Source: a virus. From it: a stretch of DNA of 64,000 nt. A program made the position numbers and the translations under genes. The stretch is taken from positions 1-64,000 of IMG/VR virus record IMGVR_UViG_3300009370_000020, one strand, 5' to 3'. Each line of letters opens with the position of its first letter. Positions within the stretch are counted from its first letter, which is position 1. The notes under the pieces were generated by a model, which saw only the letters and a list, made by a program, of their open reading frames with translations, was not told where the DNA came from and made no database searches. Positions 26,563 to 35,392 of this stretch are shown one piece after another.

Positions 26563-28902
26563 ATGAAGAAACCAACCTTTTTTCCGAATGTCAGGTCATT
26601 TCATCCTGGTATGGGACAAGCCGTTGCCGAACGAACAGTATTAAGAAAAAAACCAAACGGAGAATGGGAAACATGGCATGATGTTGCTAATAGAGTAGCA
26701 ATGGGTAATAGTTTGTTATGCCCTAAAGAAGAAGATAAAGATAGAGAATTTAGATTATTAAAAAAACATATAGCAAAAGCAAGTCTGTTAATGAGTGGCA
26801 GACACTTACAACATGGTGATGAAAAACAGCCAGAACGAAATATGGAAGTGTTTACAAATTGTGCTACATCAAGCACAAGTTTTATACTTTTTTATTTACT
26901 GTTAAACGGATCAGGGGTTGGACGATGTTATGATGATGACATGATGTTGGTTGATTGGAATAATGCACCCCAATTACGATGTGTATTAGACGAAAGTCAT
27001 CCAGATTTTGATTATTCAGCACATACATCATTGCGAGATGGAAAACACAAATACGGTCAAGGAGAAAATACTCTTTGGTATGAAATTCCAGATAGTAGAG
27101 AAGGATGGGCCCAGGCATTAGAAATTTGGGAAAATGCCGCTTTTGAAAAAATTCATAAAGATAAAATGCTTGTATTAGATTTTAGTAAAGTACGAGCAAA
27201 AGGAACACCCATTGGGGGGATGCAGAATAGACCAGCAAGTGGTCCTGTATCTTTATTAAATGCCTTTGAAAAATGTGCAACTATTAAAGATGCTGGCATG
27301 GAGCCATGGCGACAGTCGATGTATGTAGATCATTACATGGCTGAATGTGTACTTGTAGGAGGCGCTCGACGGGCCGCTAGGATGAGTACTAAAACATGGA
27401 AGGATAAAACTGTATTGAATTTTATTACAGTTAAAAGACCTATTGAATATATTGGATTAAACATGGAAGATATAGTTCAATATAATAAAGATTCTGCGTA
27501 TCCTCCAATGGGCTTTTTATGGTCAAGTAATAATTCTGTTACTACAGATAAAGATTTTTGGAATAGGCTTAATGTAAAACGTGGTGATGCCAAATATAAT
27601 GATGACTTAACAAAACATGCTAGAGCTGTGTTTAAACTGCTTACAGAAGCCGCTTATGCTGATGGTACAGGCGAACCAGGCATACTTAACTCTGATATGT
27701 TAGTACAAAACGACGAAGGATGGGATGACTTAAATCGTGGTGATTATGTCGGTAGTCCTAAGTACCAACTTAGAGAAGATACACAAATATTAATGAGTCG
27801 TCTTGCGAAACGTGCAAAGAAAAAGAAGTTTCATACAATTACAAATCCGTGTGGAGAAATTGCATTAAATGTATTAGGCGGATTTTGTGTTATTGCAGAC
27901 GTAGTACCTTATCATGCAGACACATTAGATGAAGCAGAGGAGGCTTTCCGTGTTGCTACGAGGGCTTTATTGCGTGTAAACGGCATGAATAGCATATATG
28001 GTAAAGAAGTAGAACGTACAAATAGGATAGGAGTAGGATTAACAGGTGTGCAAGAGTTTGCCTGGAAATTTTTTAAATTAGGATTTAGAGATTTAATAAA
28101 TGAAGAAAAATCTAAAGATTTTTGGATGGCAATGGCACGTTTTAATAGAGCTGTCAAAGACGAAGCAAAAAAATATTCTGCTTATTTAGGACAAACAATT
28201 CCTCATACAATGACTACCATTAAACCTGCCGGAACTACAAGTAAATTATTTGGTCTTACTGAAGGTTGGCATTTACCAGCATTAGCATGGTATATGCGAT
28301 GGGTACAGTTTAGAAATGACGATCCATTGGTAGAGCAATATAAGAAAAATGGTTATCCTACAAAAGAATTAGTACAGTATAGTGGAACTACTATTGTAGG
28401 GTTTCCGACAGAACCAGTTATTGCTGGATTAGGTTTGGAAGAAAATCTTGTTACAGCAGGTGAAGCAACACCGCAAGAACAATATCAATGGTTAAAGTTA
28501 GGGGAAAAATATTGGATTCAAGGTGTCAATGAAGATGGGACTTTAGCAGAAGATGTTGGCAATCAAATTAGTTATACTCTTAAGTATGTACCTGAAATTG
28601 TAGATTATAAGCATTTTAAAGATATGATTAAACAGCACCAATCTACTGTAAGAGCATGTTCTGTAATGCCACAAGCAGATATTTCTGCATATGAATATCA
28701 ACCAGAAGAAGCAGTTTCTAAATTTAAATATGAAGAAATTAGCAGAGCAATTGCAGTTGCAATGACAGAAGATATAGGTAGAGAACATGTTGATTGTGGT
28801 GTAGCACCAGGTGGATGTCCTATTGATTTTGATGAAGAACAAAAAGAATGGGCATTAGAAGAAGAAGATCCTAAGACAACATTATTAAAAGAAGTTGCAT
28901 GA
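26563..28902 (+). CDS. nrdJ: class II (adenosylcobalamin-dependent) ribonucleoside triphosphate reductase
   Basis: A 779-residue monomeric class II reductase. NCATSS gives active-site C100, NPCGE gives the radical-site C430 with N428 and E432, and C442 follows in GGFC; the C-terminal pair C745/C752 (CGVAPGGC) would pass electrons. KPAGTTSKLFG is the conserved late motif. It makes dNTPs from NTPs using vitamin B12. ATG 26563 has a CGAGGAG site; the frame is open upstream to 26470. A glutaredoxin gene overlaps its end by 4 nt. Confidence 0.9.
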   Translation: MKKPTFFPNVRSFHPGMGQAVAERTVLRKKPNGEWETWHDVANRVAMGNSLLCPKEEDKDREFRLLKKHIAKASLLMSGRHLQHGDEKQPERNMEVFTNCATSSTSFILFYLLLNGSGVGRCYDDDMMLVDWNNAPQLRCVLDESHPDFDYSAHTSLRDGKHKYGQGENTLWYEIPDSREGWAQALEIWENAAFEKIHKDKMLVLDFSKVRAKGTPIGGMQNRPASGPVSLLNAFEKCATIKDAGMEPWRQSMYVDHYMAECVLVGGARRAARMSTKTWKDKTVLNFITVKRPIEYIGLNMEDIVQYNKDSAYPPMGFLWSSNNSVTTDKDFWNRLNVKRGDAKYNDDLTKHARAVFKLLTEAAYADGTGEPGILNSDMLVQNDEGWDDLNRGDYVGSPKYQLREDTQILMSRLAKRAKKKKFHTITNPCGEIALNVLGGFCVIADVVPYHADTLDEAEEAFRVATRALLRVNGMNSIYGKEVERTNRIGVGLTGVQEFAWKFFKLGFRDLINEEKSKDFWMAMARFNRAVKDEAKKYSAYLGQTIPHTMTTIKPAGTTSKLFGLTEGWHLPALAWYMRWVQFRNDDPLVEQYKKNGYPTKELVQYSGTTIVGFPTEPVIAGLGLEENLVTAGEATPQEQYQWLKLGEKYWIQGVNEDGTLAEDVGNQISYTLKYVPEIVDYKHFKDMIKQHQSTVRACSVMPQADISAYEYQPEEAVSKFKYEEISRAIAVAMTEDIGREHVDCGVAPGGCPIDFDEEQKEWALEEEDPKTTLLKEVA

Positions 28903-29174
28903 ATGTAACAATTTACACTATTGATAATTGTAAATTATGTGACCATGCAAAAATAATAATGGAAGAACGAGGAGTCGAATATGATGAAATTCGTATTGGC
29001 ATAGATATACCAAAAAAAGAATTTAAAGAAAAACACAATGCAGATAAGGCTCCGCTTGTTTATTATGGTAATTGGCGGGTAGGCGGAGCCAATGAATTAT
29101 GGAAAGCAATTTATAGAACAAATTTAATTCCTGTAAAAATATCCGCTGTCGATCAACTCCTAAAAAACAAATAA
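28899..29174 (+). CDS. glutaredoxin 1
   Basis: A 91-residue glutaredoxin with CKLC at residues 11-14 and the KAPLVYYGNWRVGGANEL cis-Pro and glutathione-site region. The 4-nt overlap with nrdJ makes it the likely electron donor for the reductase. Confidence 0.85.
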   Translation: MNVTIYTIDNCKLCDHAKIIMEERGVEYDEIRIGIDIPKKEFKEKHNADKAPLVYYGNWRVGGANELWKAIYRTNLIPVKISAVDQLLKNK

Positions 29175-29176
29175 AT

Positions 29177-29470
29177 ATGTTAGTAGAAACAAATAAAAAA
29201 GGAGATGTTGTTACATTAAAATTAACAACATCCGAAGAGTTAATATGCTCTTACGTAGAAGATGATGCTGATTCATATACTGTAGATAGACCATTTATGG
29301 TAGGAATAACACAACAAGGCATAGCATTAATGCCTTGGTTACAAGCCGTAGATATGAAATCAGGTAAGGCAGTAAAAATTAGTAAAAAACATATCGTTGC
29401 AATTGCTGAACCTGTAGAAAGTATAGCAAAAGAATACAGTTCACAAATGAGCGGTATAACATTAGTATAA
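29177..29470 (+). CDS. Sm/LSm-like phage protein
   Basis: A 97-residue protein whose first 70 residues (GDVVTLKLTTSEELICSYV, then VDRPFMVG, ending in ISKKHIVAIAEP) follow the five-strand pattern of Sm-like folds. I recall similar proteins in T4-like cyanophages. RNA binding is possible but not shown. Confidence 0.6.
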   Translation: MLVETNKKGDVVTLKLTTSEELICSYVEDDADSYTVDRPFMVGITQQGIALMPWLQAVDMKSGKAVKISKKHIVAIAEPVESIAKEYSSQMSGITLV

Positions 29471-29481
29471 AGGAAATATGA

Positions 29482-30060
29482 ATGCCCGCGGCAATGACAG
29501 AATTAACAAAACCTTCAAGCAAGGTTTGTGTAGCAAACGGTTTGGAAATGATGGATTACAGTCGAATAAATTTCATTCCAAATCCTACAGTAAAATGTAA
29601 TGATAAACCTATATCGTTGCACCAAACGGCTCCTGATACATCTTATACAGATGCAATAAAAACACGGGATTCACTTCAGCCCTCACATAGAGTTAATACC
29701 CCAAAAACATGTTTTATAGACGGTAATAGTGCCGCCAATGAATCCGATATGGAAATGTGGCATAATTTACGTCAAAAATATGGTAGTGGCGGGTCTACTC
29801 CTCCTAGTAATGCATGTGCCGGAGCAGGTCCAGGTAATACTTCAAATGGAGTTCCACCAGATTATCAATGGTATTTGCCTTCAGTTGAAGCAAGTCCTGG
29901 CGATGCAGATTGGGACAAATGTAATAAAACTGGATTAGATTTAACTAAAACACCGCCTAGTAATCCTAATCCGAAACAAAGTTATTACGGCATTTATGAT
30001 AAAGCAATTAAGAAAAAATTGGAAAAAATGATTTCTCCTAATGTTAAGATAGGTGGATAA
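29482..30060 (+). CDS. structural-type hypothetical protein
   Basis: A 192-residue Pro/Asn/Ser-rich protein with little predicted regular structure (GAGPGNTSNGVPPDYQWYLP) and a lysine-rich end. An AAAGGAAA site precedes the ATG. It overlaps the following large structural gene by 1 nt. Confidence 0.6.
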   Translation: MPAAMTELTKPSSKVCVANGLEMMDYSRINFIPNPTVKCNDKPISLHQTAPDTSYTDAIKTRDSLQPSHRVNTPKTCFIDGNSAANESDMEMWHNLRQKYGSGGSTPPSNACAGAGPGNTSNGVPPDYQWYLPSVEASPGDADWDKCNKTGLDLTKTPPSNPNPKQSYYGIYDKAIKKKLEKMISPNVKIGG

Positions 30061-32480
30061 TGGCATACAGCGAATTTAGAGACAATTTACAAACATTTAA
30101 TAATTATATTTCAGCTGAAAAGCACTCGGTAGGTCTTGAAGGTACATATGGAGATTCTACAGTAGTACGGGCAGAAATAGGCGGAAATATGAAAACTATG
30201 ATTTGTAATTTACTTGCAGGCAATGGTTTAAAACCTATGCCTCAAATACAAATTTGTTTAGATATGAACCTAAATGAATTATTAGGTCTTGCAAGTGCAA
30301 ATGCGGCATTAATGGGTGCATTAGGGGCATGCCGATCGGCTCTTCAAGCATTTAATACCCATACAGGTTTATCTGCTACATTAATGAGACTTAATGCAGT
30401 TATTGGTGAAGCCGCGGCAATAGCAAGTATGATTAACTTTTGTGCCACACCGATAAATCCCAAACCTATTCCAAATTTATTGGAAACAGTTATGGGAGCA
30501 TTTTTAGGTAAAGGCGAAGCAATTCTTAATAAATTAGGTAGAGTAATACCAGATAGAGCAAGTGTCTGTTTTGATTTTTCTACAGGAAAGCTCAATACAG
30601 ATGCTTATATAAATGGTGGATTGTTACAAGAAATTCGTGATGCATTAGAAGCAGGTATAGATATTAGTGGTATGGTTGATGATTGGATTGCACAATTAAT
30701 GTCTATTGCTGATGATTTTAAAAGAATTATACAATTTGAAAATGACATAGCAAATGCGGCAATGGAGCAAAATGGATTGGGCGGAGGCACAGGAGATAGC
30801 CTTGCACCTGTAACATTACCTGATAGTAATCCCGAAGTACAAATATTTCAATCAGGATATAGTACTGTACAATTTGCCGCAGATGGGACAGAAGTAGCAC
30901 CAATAATAGTTACAAAAATAAACAATGCAACAGCAACAACATCGACAAAAGTTACATTAGATGTTGTTGTTAAATTTACAGAAAAAATGGATCCAGCATC
31001 ACTTACTTGTAGGTTACCTGATTCTACGGCACCTAGTTCGGGATATTACGGAACTATAAGAATACTTGGCGGACCAGATATCAATGGTAGTAATGAACGA
31101 ATTTGGAACTCAACAGGAGTACAAGCAATTAATCCTAAGCCAGAAGGTGACGGAGATACAATATTTGGTGGGACAGTTGTTTTAGATACTTCAACCTATC
31201 AAAGTTCAACATTTACATTTGCAGTTGGTTCGACTAACCATGATACTTCTCCACTTAAACCTACCTCAATTTCTGGCAAAGAAATGCTTTCTATACAAGC
31301 AATTCAATTTACATGTAAAGAGGCAGTAGCAGGAGAAGGTGCAACAAATTATGTAGGAACATCATTACCTGATCAAACTCCAGAACAACAACAAAAAGCA
31401 ATAGCAAATTATCAAGATATGCCTACTGCAATTAATAACGCTCAAAATATATTAACAATATGGAATCAATTGGCAGGATATCCTGTTCAACGAACAGATG
31501 GTACAATTTTAACTAATATATTTGATGCATTTTTAGACGAAGATTCAATTGCATTAGCATCTGCAGGAGAATCTTATATTGCACCTGTTTATACCCAAGT
31601 TGCAGAAAAAGATTATTGTGGTAATGTAATTGGTTACAAATATGAATTTACCCAAGGATCATTAGAAACACCAGATGCAATTGCCGCAGGTACAGTCACA
31701 ACATTGGCATCTGAGCGACCTAGAATTCTTGAAATTACACCTAGTTCGGGCGATACAACCGTTGTAATTGACGGAATAGTTCAAGTACGATTTAATCAAG
31801 ATATGGATTTTAGTACGTTTACATTAGGTGATACTCAAACTACATGGTCGGCTACTAAAGTATATTCAATAGGTGATTTGGTAGAATATAATGGAGCAGA
31901 ATATTCTTCAGCAGTAGCCAATAACACAAACCAAGTACCACCAACTAGTTCGTCATATTGGACAGCAACAGGTAATGTTGCAGTATTAACAGCAGGTAGT
32001 GGTTCAGTAAAATTTAAAAATTCTACAACAAATACATTTGAAACAGGCGGAACTATTACATATAGTAATAAGTTATTAACATACACACCAGTAGAAAACA
32101 TGATTGCAAGCAATGTATATCAATTAACTATAGTTGGTCAAAATACATCAGCAATGTATCCTACAATAGGTTCATCTGATGATCATGTTTCTCCTGTAGA
32201 AAATACTTCAGGTATTGCAATGGCAAGTACATTTCAATCTACATTTACAATTAATTCAGCAGGAAATTCAACTGCTTCATTAACAGTATCTTCGGCGGCA
32301 GGCACAATTAAAACACCTAGTTATACAGTTGCTGAACTAAATGCATTAGCGGCATTTTATAGTGCTAATGATCAAGGTTCACAAGCATGGTGTTCAAATG
32401 AAACAGGTGGTGCTTGCATGGTTGTATATAACGGTGCTAATTGGATAAGAATTGATAATAGTAATGTAATAAGTGCATAA
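30060..32480 (+). CDS. large virion structural protein with Ig-like and carbohydrate-binding-like modules
   Basis: An 806-residue protein. Residues 1-240 are helical and Ala/Leu-rich, a head or tail anchor of the marine T4-like type. After a Gly-rich linker come two Ig-like modules with related openings (VKFTEKMDPASLTC and VQVRFNQDMDFSTFTL), and inside the second a segment KVYSIGDLVEYNGAEYSSA ending SSYW, typical of CBM5/12-type sugar-binding modules. It could bind the host surface. It ends 10 nt before the tmRNA promoter. Confidence 0.75.
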   Translation: MAYSEFRDNLQTFNNYISAEKHSVGLEGTYGDSTVVRAEIGGNMKTMICNLLAGNGLKPMPQIQICLDMNLNELLGLASANAALMGALGACRSALQAFNTHTGLSATLMRLNAVIGEAAAIASMINFCATPINPKPIPNLLETVMGAFLGKGEAILNKLGRVIPDRASVCFDFSTGKLNTDAYINGGLLQEIRDALEAGIDISGMVDDWIAQLMSIADDFKRIIQFENDIANAAMEQNGLGGGTGDSLAPVTLPDSNPEVQIFQSGYSTVQFAADGTEVAPIIVTKINNATATTSTKVTLDVVVKFTEKMDPASLTCRLPDSTAPSSGYYGTIRILGGPDINGSNERIWNSTGVQAINPKPEGDGDTIFGGTVVLDTSTYQSSTFTFAVGSTNHDTSPLKPTSISGKEMLSIQAIQFTCKEAVAGEGATNYVGTSLPDQTPEQQQKAIANYQDMPTAINNAQNILTIWNQLAGYPVQRTDGTILTNIFDAFLDEDSIALASAGESYIAPVYTQVAEKDYCGNVIGYKYEFTQGSLETPDAIAAGTVTTLASERPRILEITPSSGDTTVVIDGIVQVRFNQDMDFSTFTLGDTQTTWSATKVYSIGDLVEYNGAEYSSAVANNTNQVPPTSSSYWTATGNVAVLTAGSGSVKFKNSTTNTFETGGTITYSNKLLTYTPVENMIASNVYQLTIVGQNTSAMYPTIGSSDDHVSPVENTSGIAMASTFQSTFTINSAGNSTASLTVSSAAGTIKTPSYTVAELNALAAFYSANDQGSQAWCSNETGGACMVVYNGANWIRIDNSNVISA

Positions 32481-32489
32481 AATAGACGG

Positions 32490-32523
32490 TTGACACACAA
32501 TTTTAATTATGTTATAATAAATA
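32490..32523 (+). promoter_or_regulatory. composite promoter of the tmRNA gene
   Basis: TTGACA (32490-32495), 17 nt, TATAAT (32513-32518) preceded by TGT. A late-type ATAAATA (32517-32523) overlaps the -10 box, so early and late transcription could share the site. Confidence 0.8.
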
Positions 32524-32526
32524 TTA

Positions 32527-32934
32527 ATGTTGTTAAAGACTCTTTGTTGAAAACGACTGGACGGCGGTGCGATTCCGCCCACCTCCACCAAATAAAAATT
32601 AGAAGCATTTAATGGAATAAATGAAACTCGTACTTCCGGGGAGAATCGGTATGGACGGGGAATTTGCTACAATCGTTATTATTAGTCTTATAATAGGTAT
32701 TGTTTTGTTTGGAATAAATTTTTTAGAAAATAACAGTATTTGGCTCTTTTAGTTTTTAGTTGATGGGGGTGAAATAGATATCGACACCGTGGGATGCAAC
32801 GACGAGACAACAAAAAACATAATCGCAAATAATAACGATTATTCACCTGCACAGGTTATGCTTGCCGCATAATCAGTAGCCGAGTTAGAGGATTGTCCTC
32901 CGGGGGGTCACTTGGGAACAGAAGAATTCCCCCA
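32527..32934 (+). ncRNA. ssrA: circularly permuted (two-piece) tmRNA
   Basis: The 3' part comes first: T arm GGCGG-TGCGATT-CCGCC (32563-32579), acceptor strand CACCTCC (32580-32586), A, then encoded CCA (32588-32590). After an intervening segment of about 174 nt comes GGGGGTG (32765-32771), which pairs with CACCTCC over 7 bp with one G-U, then ATCGACA as in tmRNA D-loop regions, and the tag frame. TTTGTTG (32543-32549) can pair with CAACAAA (32808-32814), a candidate P2. Hairpins at 32888-32900 and about 32902-32933 close the coding piece; piece ends are approximate. The T loop has G where T is usual. Confidence 0.85.
32825..32872 (+). other. tmRNA tag reading frame
   Basis: The resume codon is GCA at 32825 and the frame ends with TAA at 32870-32872. 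It encodes ANNNDYSPAQVMLAA. The final LAA is the signal that ClpX recognises on tagged proteins; the phage encodes ClpX at 38498. Confidence 0.8.
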
Positions 32935-32964
32935 TTACACACAGACACACACAAGGAGAAAATT

Positions 32965-33195
32965 ATGTCTAGTAATCCATTTGAACTTAGATTCAAATTA
33001 CTTGAAATGGCCCAAGGCTATCTTCAAGAACAAACAGCAAGGCAAGAGCAATTTGTTACGGATGCTTGGAATCTAGCAATAGAGAACGGTACCGCAACTA
33101 TGGAGTTTTGGAAAGAACTTCAGCCAAAGTCATATAGCATTGATGATATTAAGACTAAGGCCACTGAGCTCTACGAATTTGTTGAAAACAAATAA
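32965..33195 (+). CDS. conserved small T4-like marine phage protein
   Basis: A 76-residue helical protein beginning MSSNPFELRFKLLEMAQGYL. The ATG at 32965 has a strong AAGGAG site; an open frame upstream to 32893 lies in the tmRNA and is not coding. Similar proteins occur in many marine T4-like phages. Function unknown. Confidence 0.8.
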   Translation: MSSNPFELRFKLLEMAQGYLQEQTARQEQFVTDAWNLAIENGTATMEFWKELQPKSYSIDDIKTKATELYEFVENK

Positions 33196-33204
33196 TTTAA
33201 ATTA

Positions 33205-33226
33205 GGGGGACTAAGTCCCCCTTATT
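33205..33226 (+). terminator. terminator-like hairpin
   Basis: GGGGGAC/GTCCCCC (33205-33211 with 33215-33221) with a 3-nt loop, followed by TTATTAT. The T run is imperfect, so termination may be partial. Confidence 0.65.
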
Positions 33227-33342
33227 ATAGTAATAGTTAACCACCAAAAAACACTGAAAAGTGGTCAAAACAACCAAATATACTAAAAAACCAGGTAAAT
33301 ATACTAGTGATTATAGATAATCACTAACAGGAGTAAAAAACT

Positions 33343-33570
33343 ATGGACATTATTAAAAATGTATCTGCTTGGATTAGAGGACTTACAGAAATTGGTCTTT
33401 CGGTCATAGCATTAGGCGTTGTATTCCAAATCATTTTTGGTACAAACGTAGTATTCCTTCCTATCGACATCCTAGGTAATGTAATCAGTTTCGTGAAAGC
33501 ATTAGGTGGAGAAGGACTTGTTGGCTTAATCGCGTTATGGATCCTTTGGGGAATCTACAACAAGAAGTAA
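33343..33570 (+). CDS. small membrane protein of marine T4-like phages
   Basis: A 75-residue protein with two hydrophobic segments (residues 13-33 and 55-72) and an ACAGGAG site. I recall near-identical small proteins in other marine phages. Possible roles are holin or membrane association of the cell-wall hydrolase that follows. Confidence 0.7.
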   Translation: MDIIKNVSAWIRGLTEIGLSVIALGVVFQIIFGTNVVFLPIDILGNVISFVKALGGEGLVGLIALWILWGIYNKK

Positions 33571-33632
33571 CGAGGAATTCTAAACTAGTCCCTGTCTTAT
33601 TTCACGAATGATCCTAGGCAGGGATTCCTTTT
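33571..33632 (+). terminator. long imperfect hairpin between membrane protein and hydrolase
   Basis: AGGAAT (33573-33578) pairs with ATTCCT, and inside it TCCCTG (33589-33594) pairs with CAGGGA (33619-33624), followed by a short T run. It could be a weak terminator or an mRNA-stability element. Confidence 0.4.
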
Positions 33633-33702
33633 ACGAATTTGAGGTTTACACCAATGACAAAAAAAATAATTTAATATTTAAAATTTAGTGAGGAATAATA
33701 GT

Positions 33703-34311
33703 ATGAAAAAAATTATACTAACCGCCTTGTCATATCTTTTTTTAGGTGGAATGGCGTTAGGAATCCAGGGCGAGATATCAAAAGCCACAAAGCAAATTGA
33801 ACAACATACAGAACCAAAATTTAGAAATACGTTTATGGTGTTCTCAAAAGAACAAGTAGAATGTCTTGCTATGAACATTTATCATGAAGCAAGGAATGAA
33901 AGTTTATCAGGAAAGATTGCGGTAATATTGGTTACAATGAATAGAGTTGCAGATAAAAGATTTCCTGCTTCTATTTGTAAAGTAGTTCATGAAGGAAAAC
34001 ATTATTACAATGAGAAAAAGAAAAAATATTATCCTTTTAGAGACCGCTGTCAATTTAGTTGGTATTGCGATGGAAAATTAGATGAACCAAAAAATAAAAA
34101 AGCCTGGGCATATTCATTGGCCTTATCAGAATATTTTCTTAAACGCTCGATGATGATTATTGATTTTACCGAAGGAGCAACTCATTATCATGCAGGTTGG
34201 ATGGAGAAGTTTCCTCGATGGTCAAAACGTAAAAATTTTGTTAAAACGGTAACAATAGATACACATTTATTCTATAGATGGGAGAATCCTAAACTACTCG
34301 CATCACGATAA
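33703..34311 (+). CDS. SleB-type cell-wall hydrolase (endolysin candidate)
   Basis: A 202-residue protein. The N-terminus is a signal peptide or membrane anchor (MKKIILTALSYLFLGGMALG). The catalytic domain matches Hydrolase_2/SleB (PF07486): CLAMNIYHEARNES with the catalytic Glu, ILVTMNRV, FPASICKVV, and QFSWYCDG. It cleaves peptidoglycan, probably for lysis. ATG 33703 with GAGGA 8 nt upstream is preferred over the GTG at 33688. Confidence 0.85.
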   Translation: MKKIILTALSYLFLGGMALGIQGEISKATKQIEQHTEPKFRNTFMVFSKEQVECLAMNIYHEARNESLSGKIAVILVTMNRVADKRFPASICKVVHEGKHYYNEKKKKYYPFRDRCQFSWYCDGKLDEPKNKKAWAYSLALSEYFLKRSMMIIDFTEGATHYHAGWMEKFPRWSKRKNFVKTVTIDTHLFYRWENPKLLASR

Positions 34312-34314
34312 ATA
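34308..34314 (+). promoter_or_regulatory. candidate late promoter element CGATAAATA
   Basis: ATAAATA ends 5 nt before ATG 34320, so a transcript from it would be leaderless or nearly so. Confidence 0.5.
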
Positions 34315-34319
34315 TTTGT

Positions 34320-34997
34320 ATGTTTATATATGAAGTAACAAAACCGTATGCACATAAAAAATTACTGGCTTCATTAAAAAGTATGGAGCCAGAAATAGTA
34401 GGGCAACGATTAGACAAATATAAATTAACTAGTATTGTCCAAGATGCGTTAGAACCATATAGAGTTGAGGTTGAATTTACAAACACATCTAACGTACCTA
34501 AGGATGAAATAAATATGAATGCTGGTTATTCCCAAAGTGTTGATAAATGGAATGATCCAGATCATTATGCAACAAATTTAGATTTGTTGTTTAATAATAG
34601 ACAGAGAACTTATAGTTTCTCTAAAGAAGGTTTTGATGAATTGGTTGTTAGAATTAATGATGCAATAGGACACGAAAGAATTCATCAAAGACAGGCAAGA
34701 AAAAGAAAATTACGCCATCCAGGCTCTGAATATACAGGACCTGAAAAAGGCAAGGCAGAAAGAGATTATTTAGGAAAACCCGACGAAGTAGAAGCTTTTT
34801 CGTACAATATAGCAAGTGAATTGTTACGTCGGCATGATAAAGAAACTATCATAAATGCATTTAGAACGGGTGATTTAAGTATTCTAAAAGATAGCATAAA
34901 TTTCGTTGCGTATCTTTCTAGTTTTGAAGATACAGATAATAAAACTATGCGAAATTTAATTAATAAAATTTTAAAGTATATAGAAAATTTAGATTAA
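34320..34997 (+). CDS. HExxH-containing protein, putative zinc metallopeptidase
   Basis: A 225-residue protein with H118-E119-R-I-H122 in the helix AIGHERIHQRQARKRK and a further Glu-rich helix (KPDEVEAFSYNIASELLRR) that could supply the third ligand, a gluzincin-like arrangement. No family name recognised. It stands between two hydrolytic genes with a late element. It could process virion or host proteins; inactive HExxH by chance is possible. Confidence 0.6.
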   Translation: MFIYEVTKPYAHKKLLASLKSMEPEIVGQRLDKYKLTSIVQDALEPYRVEVEFTNTSNVPKDEINMNAGYSQSVDKWNDPDHYATNLDLLFNNRQRTYSFSKEGFDELVVRINDAIGHERIHQRQARKRKLRHPGSEYTGPEKGKAERDYLGKPDEVEAFSYNIASELLRRHDKETIINAFRTGDLSILKDSINFVAYLSSFEDTDNKTMRNLINKILKYIENLD

Positions 34998-35010
34998 AAG
35001 AGGATTATGC

Positions 35011-35370
35011 ATGTACGAATACAAAGCACGACTTGTAAGAGTTATAGATGGGGGTACTATTGATGCCGATATTGATATGGGATTTCAAGTCCATATTGGC
35101 CAACGTATCAAACTATTTGGTGTTAATGCTCCCGATCCTAAATCACATGATAGTGTAGAACGAGAAAAGGGATTAGCATCAAAGAATAGATTAATAGAAA
35201 TTTTACCTAAGGAAATTGTAGTACGAACAATGTTAAATAAACGAGGTAAAGTTGGAAGAATATTAGGAACTATTTTTGTTAAAGAAGAACATGGCGAACT
35301 TACAAACATAAATGACTTAATTATAAAAGAAGGATTTGCTACCCCTTATCCAACAAATGAAGATAAATAA
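35011..35370 (+). CDS. SNase-like (thermonuclease) protein
   Basis: A 119-residue OB-fold nuclease. VIDGGTIDADID, RIKLFGVNAPD and GKVGRILGTIFV match the staphylococcal nuclease core, with R32 and R83 in the positions of the catalytic arginines. The usual DGDT is DGGT here, which may weaken calcium binding. It likely degrades host nucleic acid or acts in the virion. AGAGGA precedes the ATG. Confidence 0.8.
   Translation: MYEYKARLVRVIDGGTIDADIDMGFQVHIGQRIKLFGVNAPDPKSHDSVEREKGLASKNRLIEILPKEIVVRTMLNKRGKVGRILGTIFVKEEHGELTNINDLIIKEGFATPYPTNEDK
35363..35369 (+). promoter_or_regulatory. candidate late promoter element GATAAATA
   Basis: ATAAATA over the stop codon of the nuclease gene, 23 nt before the structural-type gene at 35393. 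Confidence 0.45.
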
Positions 35371-35392
35371 TTAAAACACTTAGGAGTTATAA

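Noticed and set aside
28543-28842. Minus-strand ORF of 99 residues inside nrdJ
   Set aside because: The region encodes the conserved C-terminal cysteines of NrdJ on the plus strand; the reverse is a Cys/Phe/Ile-rich shadow.
29171-29177. ATAAATA directly before the ATG at 29177 as late promoter
   Set aside because: It overlaps the start codon, so a transcript would begin inside the gene.
32394-32591. Minus-strand ORF of 65 residues starting MVEVGGIAPPSS
   Set aside because: It is antisense to the T arm and acceptor of the tmRNA; such ORFs are routine artefacts over structured RNA genes.
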